Assembly: GCF_001428895.1 (NCBI RefSeq)
Contig: NZ_LMJA01000002.1
Coordinates: forward strand, 124,001 to 188,000
Direction of reading: 5' to 3'
Length of the DNA stretch: 64,000 bases
DNA from: Mycobacterium sp. Root265
Lineage (GTDB): Bacteria > Actinomycetota > Actinomycetes > Mycobacteriales > Mycobacteriaceae
Below, one piece after another: positions 45,004 through 55,331 of the stretch; position 1 is the stretch's first letter, and each line of letters begins with the position of its first letter. A program made the position numbers and the translations under genes. The notes beneath the pieces are model-generated. The model was given only the letters and a program-made list of their open reading frames with translations. It was not told the origin of the DNA and made no database searches.

Positions 45004-45811
45004 CCCCGCGCAGCTGATCTATCACCGGTAACCGGTAGGACGCCCAGATCAAGGCGTTGAGCACCGTGCCACGTCCGGTCGGCAGCTCCACGTCGTGCAC
45101 CGCGCGTACGCCGGGGATGGTGTTGACCAGGTCGGCGGCCTGTGACACCGAAAGGCTGAACGGCATCGGCGGCACCCGGTAGCGCAGCGACGGGCGCAGC
45201 AGGCCCTGGCGGGCCCACCACGCGAACCAGTAGGGCGGCAGGTCGAACATCATCTGCCCACCCGGAAAACGTTTGGCGCATTCGGTGATCAGCGCGAGCG
45301 CCTCGGTGGGTTGCAGGTACATCAGCAGGCCCTCGGCAGTGATGAAGACGCCGCGGGAATCGTCGATGTCATCCATCCAGCTGTAGTCCAGCGCCGACTG
45401 GGCGCTGCTGGAAACCCGCGCCGAGGGCGGTAGCAGCTTGTCGCGCAATGTGACGATGGGCGGCAGATCAACCGTGTGCCAACGGAACGTGTCACTGATG
45501 CCGGACGCCTCGAGCCGGTAGAAGCTGGTCTGCAAACCCTCGGCGAGAGCCACCACGGTGGCCTCGGGGTGATCGCGCAGATAGGCACCGGTCTCCCGGT
45601 CGAAGGCCAACGCCCGCAACGCCATGTCCTGACGGTTGGCGAAACCGAACTTTCCGAAATCGAAGTCGATGGAGTCCACCAGGCCGACTGCCACCGGGTC
45701 GTCGATGATCCCGTCGGCCCGGCGCGCTTCGGTCGCGCGGACCAGCAGCGTCAAGAGTGCGGTCTCGGAAACTCCGGTCAGGGTGCTGGCATCGGCTCTG
45801 GGGGAGGTCAC
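44978..45811 (-). CDS. SAM-dependent methyltransferase, Omt/LCMT-like (first copy)
   Basis: 277 residues from a GTG. Leucine-carboxyl-methyltransferase-like fold: SETALLTLLVRATEA at the N-terminus, AEGLQTSFYRL for SAM binding (about 90), SALDYSWMDD and ITAEGLLMYL (about 145-160). Paralog of the gene at 46341-47171, with the same ending LEFG. One of the two corresponds to Omt (Rv1153c) of M. tuberculosis. It overlaps the DUF1697 gene by four bases. Substrate unknown. Confidence 0.85.
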   Translation of the reverse strand: MTSPRADASTLTGVSETALLTLLVRATEARRADGIIDDPVAVGLVDSIDFDFGKFGFANRQDMALRALAFDRETGAYLRDHPEATVVALAEGLQTSFYRLEASGISDTFRWHTVDLPPIVTLRDKLLPPSARVSSSAQSALDYSWMDDIDDSRGVFITAEGLLMYLQPTEALALITECAKRFPGGQMMFDLPPYWFAWWARQGLLRPSLRYRVPPMPFSLSVSQAADLVNTIPGVRAVHDVELPTGRGTVLNALIWASYRLPVIDQLRGVTTRLEFG

Positions 45812-46340
45812 CGTTCCGAATGTACCGATGCGAGGACTTTGTCCAGGGTGCGCAGGTTGCGGGTGGTGGTCGAGGACTTGTAGCGCTTCTTGCCCATCGT
45901 CTTGCCGATCGCCGAGTTCAGCGTCGAGGATCGGGCCACCTGCCAGTAGAGCACTCCGTTCCCGCGGGCGGCGGTCTCGCCGGCATCACCGGCCAGCGTC
46001 GTCAGTTCGGCGAGCACATCGGCATCGCTGACGAAGGTGACATAGGAATGGTGGTCGGGAACCTCGCGTTCGAACGGATAGTTGTCCGATATCTCGCGGA
46101 CGGTGTCCATCGGATACGCCAGCACCCAGGCGTCGTAGCCGAAGCTCTCCCGCAGCGCGGTCTCGGCCGTCGTACGTACCGCGGCCGTCGACGACGAGCT
46201 GTTCAGCAGCACGTTCCCACTGGCAAGAATCGTCTTCACATCGGTGAAACCGGCCGCGCTGAACACCGCCGCCACGTCGGCCATCTTGAGGGTGACCCCG
46301 CCGACGTTCACACCGCGCAGGAATGCGGCGTATCGGGTCA

Positions 46341-46341
<1 letters not shown>
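45808..46341 (-). CDS. DUF1697 family protein
   Basis: 177 residues from the ATG at 46341, which shares one base with the preceding stop (TGATG). The N-terminus RYAAFLRGVNVGG and the ILASGNVLL and YPMDTV segments are diagnostic of DUF1697, a small alpha/beta protein family of unknown function. It is sandwiched between the two Omt-like genes with overlaps on both sides. So the three are one transcript. Confidence 0.85.
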
Positions 46342-47646
<1,305 letters not shown>

Positions 47647-47652
47647 CAGGGC

Positions 47653-47658
47653 TAGGCT
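47653..47658 (+). promoter_or_regulatory. -10 element TAGGCT of the DUF5302 gene
   Basis: TAGGCT ends six bases before ATG 47665, predicting a leaderless transcript separate from the Rv1155-like gene. Confidence 0.5.
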
Positions 47659-47664
47659 GTCGGT

Positions 47665-47838
47665 ATGGCCGACGAGACTCCCGAAGATGACACCAAACGC
47701 AAGTTCCGGGAGGCGCTGGAGCGCAAGAAGACGCAGACCGCGGACGGCGTGTCACATGCCGAAGCCGGTCGCAAGCAACCGCGGGGCGCGCACGGGCCCG
47801 TCGAGAACCGCCGGGAGTTCCGCCGCAAGAGCGGTTAA
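47665..47838 (+). CDS. DUF5302 small basic protein, Rv1155A-type
   Basis: 57 residues, starting 18 bases after the Rv1155-like stop. It begins MADETPEDDTKRKFREAL and ends REFRRKSG, matching the DUF5302 family of actinobacteria. Very charged and probably disordered: acidic start, basic end. A -10 box lies six bases before the ATG. Its stop overlaps the convergent acyltransferase gene by a few bases. Function unknown. Confidence 0.85.
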   Translation: MADETPEDDTKRKFREALERKKTQTADGVSHAEAGRKQPRGAHGPVENRREFRRKSG

Positions 47839-49109
47839 CGGGCCAGACTGCGTGCGCCGACGAGCGCGGCAAGCATCAGCGCGACAAAGTACAGCCCGAG
47901 ATCTTTCAGGCCCCATCCCACCGAGGCCAGGGTGGCAGCGCCCGCGACGCACAACAGCGCTCCCACCATGGCACTGCGCACGCCGGGATGGCTGACCGTG
48001 CCGCCGTCCCAGAACGGCAGCGGGTTGTTCTCCAACGGGCGCAACGCCACGAACAACGCCGCGACCAACACGGCCGTGATGACGAGCTGGACGATGCTGA
48101 GCGCGAGGAAATGCGGTTGCCCCGGGTAGCGGGGCAGTCCGATCAGATCGAAGGCCAGGTGCACGGCGAGCAGCGCCGGGATATGCCACAGGTACAACGT
48201 CATCGCGCCACTGTTGCCGACGGCGGTCAACCACCACACCCGCGGTCTGCGGGCCCACCGGCCGATAGCCGCTGCAGCGGCAATCGCGAACGCGCACATC
48301 ATGATTGCGTGGCCGGCCAACAGCAGTGACGGCGGCGACATATTCTTGAGCTGTTGGCCGTCGATGCCCACCAGGCTGGGCTCGTACGGGCCGAACCGCA
48401 CCAGCGCGACATTCACCGCCAGCATCACCGCCCCGAGGATCGCCGCACTCGATGACGTGATCAGCCGGTACCGGTAGGCGACGCCGAACATGCCGGGCAC
48501 CAGCCACACCGCGAGATTGGCGTAACCCAGCCAATTCCAGCCCGGATCACTGATCCGAAGGACGTCGACGGCCGCGACGATCGCATAGAGCGCCGCGACG
48601 GCGGCGACCAGCCGGCCTCTGGTGTTGATCCGGATCAGCAACGGAACCGCCGCCAGCACAAGGACATAGGCGCCGAGGAACCAGAGCAACTGAACCGAGA
48701 TACCCGCCAATGGCTCGTACACGTGCACCGGAAGCACCCGGTTCGCGACCATCAGCGCGGCCGCCCAGAACGCCAGGTAGGAGAACACCGGCCGGTACAG
48801 GCGGGTACAGCGTTTGAGCAACCAGCCACCCCACGGTCCGCTGCGTGACGAGACTGAGGCGGCCACCCCGGCGAAGAAGAACAGCGGCATGATCTGGAAC
48901 ACCCAGGTCAGGGCCTGGAACACCACCGATGTGGTGAGCAGGTTCTCCCAGTAGAAGACGTTGTCGCGGATGATGCTGGTGGCCATCACGGTGTGCCCGA
49001 TCACCACTCCCACCAGGGCGGTGATGCGGATGACATCGATGGCCCGGTCCCGCTCGGGCGGAGTGCTCGCCGCAACGTCGGCGACCGTGGGGAACGCTGC
49101 GATGGCCAT
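47835..49109 (-). CDS. membrane acyltransferase (acyltransferase 3 family)
   Basis: 424 residues from the ATG at 49109, which has a -10 box TACATT six bases upstream; the longer frame to 49157 is rejected. Ten or more membrane helices. Acyltransferase-3 signature RDRAIDVIRITALVGVVIGH with catalytic-type His (about 40), and FQIMPLFFFAGV. Members acylate sugars and lipids in the envelope. It begins a block that separates Rv1155A from Rv1156. Substrate unknown. Confidence 0.82.
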   Translation of the reverse strand: MAIAAFPTVADVAASTPPERDRAIDVIRITALVGVVIGHTVMATSIIRDNVFYWENLLTTSVVFQALTWVFQIMPLFFFAGVAASVSSRSGPWGGWLLKRCTRLYRPVFSYLAFWAAALMVANRVLPVHVYEPLAGISVQLLWFLGAYVLVLAAVPLLIRINTRGRLVAAVAALYAIVAAVDVLRISDPGWNWLGYANLAVWLVPGMFGVAYRYRLITSSSAAILGAVMLAVNVALVRFGPYEPSLVGIDGQQLKNMSPPSLLLAGHAIMMCAFAIAAAAAIGRWARRPRVWWLTAVGNSGAMTLYLWHIPALLAVHLAFDLIGLPRYPGQPHFLALSIVQLVITAVLVAALFVALRPLENNPLPFWDGGTVSHPGVRSAMVGALLCVAGAATLASVGWGLKDLGLYFVALMLAALVGARSLAR

Positions 49110-49115
49110 GGTCCG

Positions 49116-49121
49116 AATGTA
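49116..49121 (-). promoter_or_regulatory. -10 element TACATT of the acyltransferase gene
   Basis: Minus-strand TACATT ends six bases before ATG 49109 and lies just beyond the MFS stop (49138), giving the gene its own leaderless promoter. Confidence 0.5.
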
Positions 49122-49137
49122 GATGCGGTGGCCGGGA

Positions 49138-50337
49138 TCAGGCCTGAGTAGAACCACTCAATCGGGCCGGGCGCCTGGCCTGCACGAGGATCGCGACCAG
49201 GCAGCCCAGCGCCAGCACCGCCACCGCGGCGGCAAAGCTCACCCCGGCGGTGCGCAGACCCCAGGCCTGCGCGGCCAGTCCCACGCCGACCACCGGCACC
49301 GAGATCGCCACATAGGCCACCACGAAATAGGTGGAACTGATCTCACCGCGCTGCGCGGCCGGCACCTGTTCGACCACCGCGGCCAGGCCGCGGCTGAAGC
49401 TGATGCCCTGCCCGGTGCCGGCCACCAGGGCTGCGACGATGATCCCCGCCAGCGACGAAAATGTCAGGGCGACAGCCAGAATCACCATGCCGGCCACCAG
49501 GATCGCGCAGCCGGCGGCGACGGCCGTCGCCGGGACGATGCGGCGCCCGGCGAGCTGAGCCACAGCGGAAGCCAGGAATATGGACCCCGCGATGGCTCCG
49601 GCGACGGCGTGGTTGGCGACCCCGACGACGTCGCTGACGAAGGACGGGGCGATCGCGGCGAACAGGCCCGTCACGGCGAAGCCGGCGAACGCAGCGGTGG
49701 CCGCGGTGATGAACACGGCGCGTACCTCGGCGGGAACGGAAAGACGTTGCAGACCGATTCGGCCGGTGCGTGCCGAGGTTTCCGGAGCGATGAGCACCGA
49801 CACCACCGCCAGCGCGGCAAGGCCGATGTGCACGGCGAATGGCAGCGTCAGGGGGTGCGGCACGTACTGGGCGAGCACACCGGCCAACACCGGACCGATA
49901 CCCAGGCCGCCGATGTTGGCGATGGTGGCCACCATCGCGGCGCGTTCGCGCTGCGTGTCCGGCAGCGCCTCGACCACCGCCGCGGTCGCGGTGCCGGTGA
50001 ACAGACCGGCCGACAGACCGGACAGCAGACGTCCCACGAGCAGCAGTGCCACGCTGTCGGCGATCAGGAACACCGCCGCGCTGGCGATCGCGAAGACCAG
50101 GCCGGCCAGCAGTACCGGGCGCCGCCCGACGGCGTCGGACCACCGCCCGAAGAGCACCAGCGCGCCGAGCACCCCGAACGCGTAGACCGCGAAGATCACC
50201 GTCGTCGTGACGACGGAGAAGTGCATCTGCTCGGCATAGAGCGCGTACAACGGCGTCGGGAGAGTGGTGCCGACCATGACGGCGGCGAAAGCGTAGGACA
50301 GCGCGGCGAACGCAAAGGACCGGCGGCGGGTGCTCAC
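49138..50337 (-). CDS. MFS transporter
   Basis: 399 residues from a GTG. Twelve membrane helices, motif GRWSDAVGRRPVL between helices 2 and 3, and RLLSGLSAGLFTG in helix 4 region. The drug/metabolite exporter group is the best fit. A possible -10 TACTGT lies eight bases before the GTG. It is downstream of the symporter gene actP with 43 bases between. Substrate unknown. Confidence 0.83.
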   Translation of the reverse strand: MSTRRRSFAFAALSYAFAAVMVGTTLPTPLYALYAEQMHFSVVTTTVIFAVYAFGVLGALVLFGRWSDAVGRRPVLLAGLVFAIASAAVFLIADSVALLLVGRLLSGLSAGLFTGTATAAVVEALPDTQRERAAMVATIANIGGLGIGPVLAGVLAQYVPHPLTLPFAVHIGLAALAVVSVLIAPETSARTGRIGLQRLSVPAEVRAVFITAATAAFAGFAVTGLFAAIAPSFVSDVVGVANHAVAGAIAGSIFLASAVAQLAGRRIVPATAVAAGCAILVAGMVILAVALTFSSLAGIIVAALVAGTGQGISFSRGLAAVVEQVPAAQRGEISSTYFVVAYVAISVPVVGVGLAAQAWGLRTAGVSFAAAVAVLALGCLVAILVQARRPARLSGSTQA

Positions 50338-50379
50338 TCGTGTGAACAGTACCGCCGCCGGCCCGAGTGCTCCGAGTGA

Positions 50380-52008
50380 CTAGTGCGCGACCGCCTTCTC
50401 GGCGCCCACACCCGTCAGCGACCGCACTTCCATCTCTGCGTTGATCGCCGGGTCACCGGTGTCCTTGGAGGTGAGCGTGCCGATGATGCCGAGCGCGAAC
50501 GCCAGCGGGATCGACACGATGCCGGGGTTGGCCAGCGGAAACCAGGCGAAGTCCGCACCCGGGATCATCGAGGTCTTCGCACCCGACACGGCGGGGGAGA
50601 AGACGATGAGCACCAGCGTGGAGATCAGGCCGCCGTACATGCTCCACAGCGCACCCCGGGTGTTGAACCGCTTCCAGTACAGCGAGTACACGATGGTCGG
50701 CAGGTTGGCCGCCGCAGCGATGGCGAAGGCCAGTGCCACCAGGAAGGCGACGTTCTGGCCGTTGGCCAGGATGCCGAGACCGATCGCGACGACGCCCAGC
50801 ACCACCGCGGTGATGCGGGAAACCTTCACCTGCTCGTCCTCGGTCACCTTGTGCTTCTTCCAGACGCCGGCGTAGATGTCGTGCGCGAAGGACGCCGACG
50901 CGGTGATGGTCAGACCGGCAACAACCGCCAGGATGGTGGCGAAGGCGACCGCGGAGATGATGCCGAGCAGCACCACACCGCCGAGTTCGAGTGCCAGCAG
51001 CGGGGCCGCGGAGTTCACACCGCCCGCCGCGCTCAGGATGCGGTCCGGACCGACCAGGGCCGCTGCGCCGTACCCGAGCACCAGCGTGAACAGGTAGAAC
51101 GCGCCGATCAGGGCGATCGCCCACACCACTGACTTGCGGGCTTCCTTGGCGGTCGGGACGGTGTAGAACCGCATCAGCACGTGCGGCAGACCGGCCGTGC
51201 CGAGCACCAGCGCCAGGGCCAGCGAGATGAAGTTGATCTGCGAGGTCAGCGATCCGCCGTACTGGGCGCCGGGGGCCAGCACATCGCGTTTGGCCACCCC
51301 TTCGGTGGTGGCGCCGGAGATCGCCGTCTGGGCCGAGCCGAGGATCTCCGAGAAGTTCATCCCGAATTTGGCCAGCACCAGGACCGTCATGAATCCGGCG
51401 CCGACGATCAGCAGCACGGCCTTGATGATCTGCACCCAGGTGGTGCCCTTCATGCCGCCGACCAGCACGTAGACGATCATCAACAGGCCGACGACGGCGA
51501 TCACGATCGACTGGCCGCTGCGGCTGTTGATGTTCATCAGCAAGGCCACCAGGCCACCGGCGCCGGCCATCTGTGCCAGCAGGTAGAACAGCGACACCGT
51601 CAGCGTCGACGTAGCGGCCGCCACCCGGACCTTGCGCTGATTCAGCCGGAAGCTCAGCACGTCGGCCATGGTGAATCGGCCGGTGTTGCGCAGCAATTCG
51701 GCGACCAGCAGCAGGGCCACCAGCCAGGCGACCAGGAAGCCGATGGAGTAGAGGAAGCCGTCGTAGCCGTAGACGGCGATGGCGCCGGCGATGCCGAGGA
51801 AGCTGGCGGCCGACAGGTAGTCACCGGCGATCGCGATGCCGTTCTGCGGGCCGGAGAAGGCCCGGCCGCCGGTGAAGAACTCGTCGGCGGTGGCGTTCTT
51901 CTTGCTGGCCCGAATCACCACGATCATGGTGACGACGACGAAGAGGCCGAAGATGCCCATGTTGGCGGCCGGGTTGCCGACCGTCTCGGTTGCTGCCAGG
52001 AGGTTCAC
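50380..52008 (-). CDS. actP: cation/acetate symporter, ActP-like (SSS family)
   Basis: 542 residues from a GTG that overlaps the DUF485 stop (GTGA). Sodium:solute symporter with about 13 helices: the N-terminal GDYLSAASFLG (about 62-72) and the later RITAVVLGVVAIGLG are typical of ActP/MctC acetate, propionate and pyruvate carriers. The E. coli order yjcH (DUF485) then actP is conserved here. A second, separate SSS gene is 3.3 kb away. Substrate among short monocarboxylates is likely but not fixed. Confidence 0.88.
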   Translation of the reverse strand: MNLLAATETVGNPAANMGIFGLFVVVTMIVVIRASKKNATADEFFTGGRAFSGPQNGIAIAGDYLSAASFLGIAGAIAVYGYDGFLYSIGFLVAWLVALLLVAELLRNTGRFTMADVLSFRLNQRKVRVAAATSTLTVSLFYLLAQMAGAGGLVALLMNINSRSGQSIVIAVVGLLMIVYVLVGGMKGTTWVQIIKAVLLIVGAGFMTVLVLAKFGMNFSEILGSAQTAISGATTEGVAKRDVLAPGAQYGGSLTSQINFISLALALVLGTAGLPHVLMRFYTVPTAKEARKSVVWAIALIGAFYLFTLVLGYGAAALVGPDRILSAAGGVNSAAPLLALELGGVVLLGIISAVAFATILAVVAGLTITASASFAHDIYAGVWKKHKVTEDEQVKVSRITAVVLGVVAIGLGILANGQNVAFLVALAFAIAAAANLPTIVYSLYWKRFNTRGALWSMYGGLISTLVLIVFSPAVSGAKTSMIPGADFAWFPLANPGIVSIPLAFALGIIGTLTSKDTGDPAINAEMEVRSLTGVGAEKAVAH

Positions 52009-52352
52009 TTCAGGGGTCCTTCCAGCTCTTCGCGGATGGCCGCCGAACGCGGATCCAGCTCACGGTTGGCGAAGCGCACGTAGAGGCCGGTGATGACGAA
52101 CGTCGTCAAGAACTGGCCGAGTCCGATGATCAGACCGACGTTGACGTTGCCGAACACCTGGGTGGCCATGAAGTCGTGCGCGAACGCGCCGAGCAGGACG
52201 TAGATGCCATACCAGACGAGGAAGAATCCCGTCATCGGGAAGACGAACTTGCGCAGCCTGCTGCGCAACTCCTGGAACTCGGGACTGGCCTGCATGGCGA
52301 GGAACTCCTCGCCGGTGGGCGCAGGCCGCGCGGGTAGATCGGTTTCGGGCAC
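52005..52352 (-). CDS. DUF485 membrane protein (YjcH-like)
   Basis: 115 residues from a GTG with AGGAG seven bases upstream; the longer frame to 52415 is rejected. Two membrane helices (about 40-62 and 78-98) and the pattern SPEFQELRSRLRKFVFPMTGFFLVWY identify DUF485. These proteins are encoded before ActP-type symporters and may assist them. The upstream region holds a possible CRP site. Stop overlaps the actP start by four bases. Confidence 0.85.
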   Translation of the reverse strand: MPETDLPARPAPTGEEFLAMQASPEFQELRSRLRKFVFPMTGFFLVWYGIYVLLGAFAHDFMATQVFGNVNVGLIIGLGQFLTTFVITGLYVRFANRELDPRSAAIREELEGPLK

Positions 52353-52400
52353 CGGAGACTCCTGACGTCGACTGTGAACCAGTTGGGTACTGAACCTAAT

Positions 52401-52416
52401 TGAGATGTGGGTCACA
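52401..52416. promoter_or_regulatory. candidate CRP site upstream of DUF485-actP
   Basis: TGAGA-TGTGGG-TCACA, nine of ten matches to TGTGA-N6-TCACA, 49 bases upstream of the DUF485 start. A -10-like TAGGTT (minus strand, 52393-52398) lies beside it. Cyclic-AMP control of acetate uptake would fit, but this is inference. Confidence 0.35.
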
Positions 52417-52460
52417 AACCGAGGTCAAACGCCGAAGTCGGGCAGGGGTGCGGTGAGCGG

Positions 52461-53840
52461 TCAGTCAGCGGCGGTGAGCGGTTGCAGCGCTCCAAGCAGT
52501 TGGTTGAATGCCTCGGTCATCGAGGGGTGGGTGTAGATCGAATCCCGCAGCGCGGTGGCGGTGATGCCGTGGCGCATGGCCAGCGCGACGGTGTTGATCA
52601 CCTCGTGAGAGTCGTAGCAGAGCAGGGCTGCACCGAGGATCAGGTCGGTGTCGGCATCGACGATGACCTTCATCAGACCCTCGGGTTCACCGACGATGCG
52701 AGCCCGCGGGACGGTCGCCATGTCCGCGACGCGCATGGCGGCGACCTTGATGTCGAGCCCGGCCGCCACCGCCTCGCGCTCGGTCAGTCCCACGCGTCCC
52801 AGGGGCGGCGTCATGAACAGCGCGTAGGGCACGGCATCGCGGTCGCCGGTGCTGCGGGCGCCGTCGCCGATGAGCTGGTCGAGCACGATGCGGTAGTCAT
52901 CGAGGGAGATGTAGGTGAACTGCGGACCGCCGTTGACATCGCCCATCGCGAAGATGTGCGGCTGGTTGGTCCGCAGGTGCTCGTCGACGATCACCGCGCC
53001 CGAGGGTGTGGTGTGCACGTCGGCCGCGGCGAGATTCAGTCCGGCGGTGACGGGTTCACGCCCCAGGGCGACCAGGATGGCGTCCGCGTCGACGGTGTGG
53101 GACGGCCCCTCGGTCAGGTAGCTGACGGTGCCGTCATTCACCTCGGTCACCTGTGCTTCGGTGATGATGCGGAGGCCCTTGTTCTGCAGGATGTTCCGCG
53201 CGGTGTCGGCGATATCGGCGTCCTCTCGGCCCAGCACCTGGGCGTGGCGTTCCAGGACGGTGACCTCCGATCCGTACGCGGCGTACATCGCGGCGAACTC
53301 CAGGCCGACATAGCCGCCGCCCAGCACCACCAGACGGGCCGGCAGGTGTTCCTCCGTCAGCAGGTCTGTGCTGGTGTGCACCCGGGGCGAGGCGGTCAGT
53401 CCCGGGATGTCGGGAAGGGTTGGGCGCGAACCGGTTCCGATGACGATCCACTTTGCGGACACGGTGACCCCACCGTCGGCGGTGGCCACCTCGAGCGTGT
53501 GGGGGTCGGTGAAGCGGGCCGCCCCGGTCAGCACGTCGGCAGTGGCGATGCCGTCGATCATCGCGTAGTTCTTGGCGCGCAGGTCGGCGGTCAACTCGCC
53601 GGTGGCGGTGACGGCGCGGGCGTACTCGACTTGATGGGGCTGCCCGGCGGGCAGCTGCTCGGACCGGAACACCATGGATTTCGTCGGGACGCAGCCGATG
53701 TTGATGCAGGTGCCGCCGTACATCTGCGCGGACTGCTCGATCACCGTCACCCGCCAGCCCTTGCGGCCCAGTGCGGCGGCCAGCGTCTTGCCGCCCTTGC
53801 CGAATCCGATCACCGCCAGGTCGACCTGCTGCAGTGTCAC
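52461..53840 (-). CDS. pyridine nucleotide-disulfide oxidoreductase, RclA-like
   Basis: 459 residues from a GTG overlapping the stop of the quinone oxidoreductase-like gene. FAD motif GFGKGG, the redox-active CINIGC (Cys about 42 and 47), NAD motif GGGYVGLEF (about 178) and the C-terminal THPSMTEAFNQL, which lacks the His-Glu pair of glutathione or lipoamide reductases. This is the RclA/YkgC pattern, associated with hypochlorite and copper stress in E. coli. Second gene of a two-gene redox operon facing an HxlR regulator. Confidence 0.85.
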   Translation of the reverse strand: MTLQQVDLAVIGFGKGGKTLAAALGRKGWRVTVIEQSAQMYGGTCINIGCVPTKSMVFRSEQLPAGQPHQVEYARAVTATGELTADLRAKNYAMIDGIATADVLTGAARFTDPHTLEVATADGGVTVSAKWIVIGTGSRPTLPDIPGLTASPRVHTSTDLLTEEHLPARLVVLGGGYVGLEFAAMYAAYGSEVTVLERHAQVLGREDADIADTARNILQNKGLRIITEAQVTEVNDGTVSYLTEGPSHTVDADAILVALGREPVTAGLNLAAADVHTTPSGAVIVDEHLRTNQPHIFAMGDVNGGPQFTYISLDDYRIVLDQLIGDGARSTGDRDAVPYALFMTPPLGRVGLTEREAVAAGLDIKVAAMRVADMATVPRARIVGEPEGLMKVIVDADTDLILGAALLCYDSHEVINTVALAMRHGITATALRDSIYTHPSMTEAFNQLLGALQPLTAAD

Positions 53841-54835
53841 CGGTGCACCACCACCTTCCCGATCATGCGACCGGATTCCACCAGTCGGTGCGCCTCGCGC
53901 AGGCCGGCCGCGCTGAAGTCGTCGATCGCGGTGGTGATGGTACTGCGCAGTTCGCCCCGGTCCACCAGATCGGCGGCCGCGGTCAGCAGGTGTTGCTGTC
54001 CGATGAGGTCGTAGGAGTACAGCGGGCGGGTGAACATCAGTTCCCAGTGCCAGGCGATGCTTTTGGCCTTCAGCGGCAGTAGATCCAGGCCTTCGGGTTC
54101 GTCGATCGCGGTGATGTGGCCGAAGGGCCGGGTGATCGCGGCGTAGATCTCGATGTTCCCCGCCGAGTGCGGCGAGAACACGTAGTCGACGCCGTCGGGA
54201 GCGACCGCACGTGCTTGCTTCTCCAGGTCGTGGTGGTTGATCACCGCATCGGCGCCGAGGCGCAGTGCCCATTCGCGCGAGTCGTCCCGGCTGGCGGTGG
54301 CGATCACCCGCACCCTGGTGCGCTTCTTGGCGAGCTGGATCATGGCCGAGCCGACCCCGCCCGCGGCGCCGAGCACCAGCAGGTCGCCGGTGGACTCGGC
54401 GGTGAGCCCGAACCGCTCGAACAGTGCCTCCCATGCGGTGATCGTGGTCAGCGGAAGCGCGGCGGAATCCTTGAAGGACAGTGACTTCGGTTTGGGGGAC
54501 ACGATGCGCTCGTCGACGGCGTGGAATTCGGCGTTGGTGCCCGGCCTGCTGACGTCACCGGCGTACCAGACCTCGTCGCCGATGCTCAGGGTGCTCACCT
54601 CCGGGCCGACGGCCTCGATGGTCCCGGCGGCGTCGAAGCCCAGGATGGCCGGCGTTGCCGACGGGTCCAGGCTGCCGCGGCGTTTGATGTCGACGGGATT
54701 CACCGAGACCGCCTGCACCCGGACCAGGACATCGTGCGGTCGCAGTTCGGGCAGCGGGACCTCGACATCCTGCAGGGCGTCGGGATGGTCGATGGGCAGA
54801 CCGGCGAAGGAGCCGATGGCAGTCATGGTGGTCAT
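53837..54835 (-). CDS. zinc-type alcohol dehydrogenase-like quinone oxidoreductase
   Basis: 332 residues. Medium-chain reductase: substrate domain about 1-130 (VNPVDIKRRG), NADPH motif VLGAAGGVGSAMIQLA (about 153-168) and no structural-zinc Cys cluster, so a quinone-oxidoreductase or enone-reductase type (ZAD) is likely. It is the first gene of the redox operon; its stop overlaps the RclA-like start. Divergent from the HxlR gene, like QorR-qor2 in corynebacteria. Confidence 0.83.
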   Translation of the reverse strand: MTTMTAIGSFAGLPIDHPDALQDVEVPLPELRPHDVLVRVQAVSVNPVDIKRRGSLDPSATPAILGFDAAGTIEAVGPEVSTLSIGDEVWYAGDVSRPGTNAEFHAVDERIVSPKPKSLSFKDSAALPLTTITAWEALFERFGLTAESTGDLLVLGAAGGVGSAMIQLAKKRTRVRVIATASRDDSREWALRLGADAVINHHDLEKQARAVAPDGVDYVFSPHSAGNIEIYAAITRPFGHITAIDEPEGLDLLPLKAKSIAWHWELMFTRPLYSYDLIGQQHLLTAAADLVDRGELRSTITTAIDDFSAAGLREAHRLVESGRMIGKVVVHR

Positions 54836-54882
54836 GGGAGCGACGCTAGACCCGGCACCCCGGTGTCCTGCAAGGTCAGTTA

Positions 54883-54925
54883 CTTCCCTGCGGGGAAGAA
54901 TTGCAGATCAACGGAATTCATCTGC
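54883..54925. promoter_or_regulatory. HxlR operator candidates
   Basis: CTTCCC-TGCG-GGGAAG (54883-54898), with outer bases also partly paired, and GCAGAT (54903-54908) with ATCTGC (54920-54925). Both lie in the 112-base region between the divergent HxlR and oxidoreductase genes, so one or both are likely bound by HxlR. Confidence 0.5.
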
Positions 54926-54947
54926 GGTCCGGGCGGTTGAGCCAGAC

Positions 54948-55331
54948 ATGGCCAGGCCGTGTCCGACCGGACAACACGACGCACACGATGTCTATGCCGA
55001 GCACTGCCCGTGCCGGGCGCTATTGGACCTGCTGTCCAACAAATGGTCGGCGCTGATCATCGGGCTGCTCGAAGAGCGCGGCGCGCTGCGGTTCAACCAG
55101 CTGCAGGCGCAGCTGCCGGGAGTCGGGGCGAAGATGCTGACGCAGACGCTGCGCCGGCTGGAGGCGGCGTCGCTGCTGGACCGTGCGGTGTACGCCGAGG
55201 TGCCGCCGCGGGTGGAGTACACCCTTACCGAGTTGGGTGTCAGCGTCTCCGCCCCGCTGGCGCAGCTGCGCTCCTGGGTCGAGGACAACGTCGATCGCGT
55301 CCAGGCGTTGAACCGGGACTGGGCCGGCTAA
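54948..55331 (+). CDS. HxlR family regulator, possible redox sensor
   Basis: 127 residues from the ATG at 54948. Winged helix-turn-helix about 25-95 (LIIGLLEERGALRFNQLQAQL). Its N-terminus has three cysteines, one near residue 5 and two in EHCPCRALL at about 20-22, in the place where redox-sensing members (YodB, QorR) have their reactive Cys. Divergent from a quinone-oxidoreductase and RclA-like operon, so thiol- or quinone-triggered derepression is plausible. Overlaps the convergent symporter by four bases. Confidence 0.85.
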   Translation: MARPCPTGQHDAHDVYAEHCPCRALLDLLSNKWSALIIGLLEERGALRFNQLQAQLPGVGAKMLTQTLRRLEAASLLDRAVYAEVPPRVEYTLTELGVSVSAPLAQLRSWVEDNVDRVQALNRDWAG

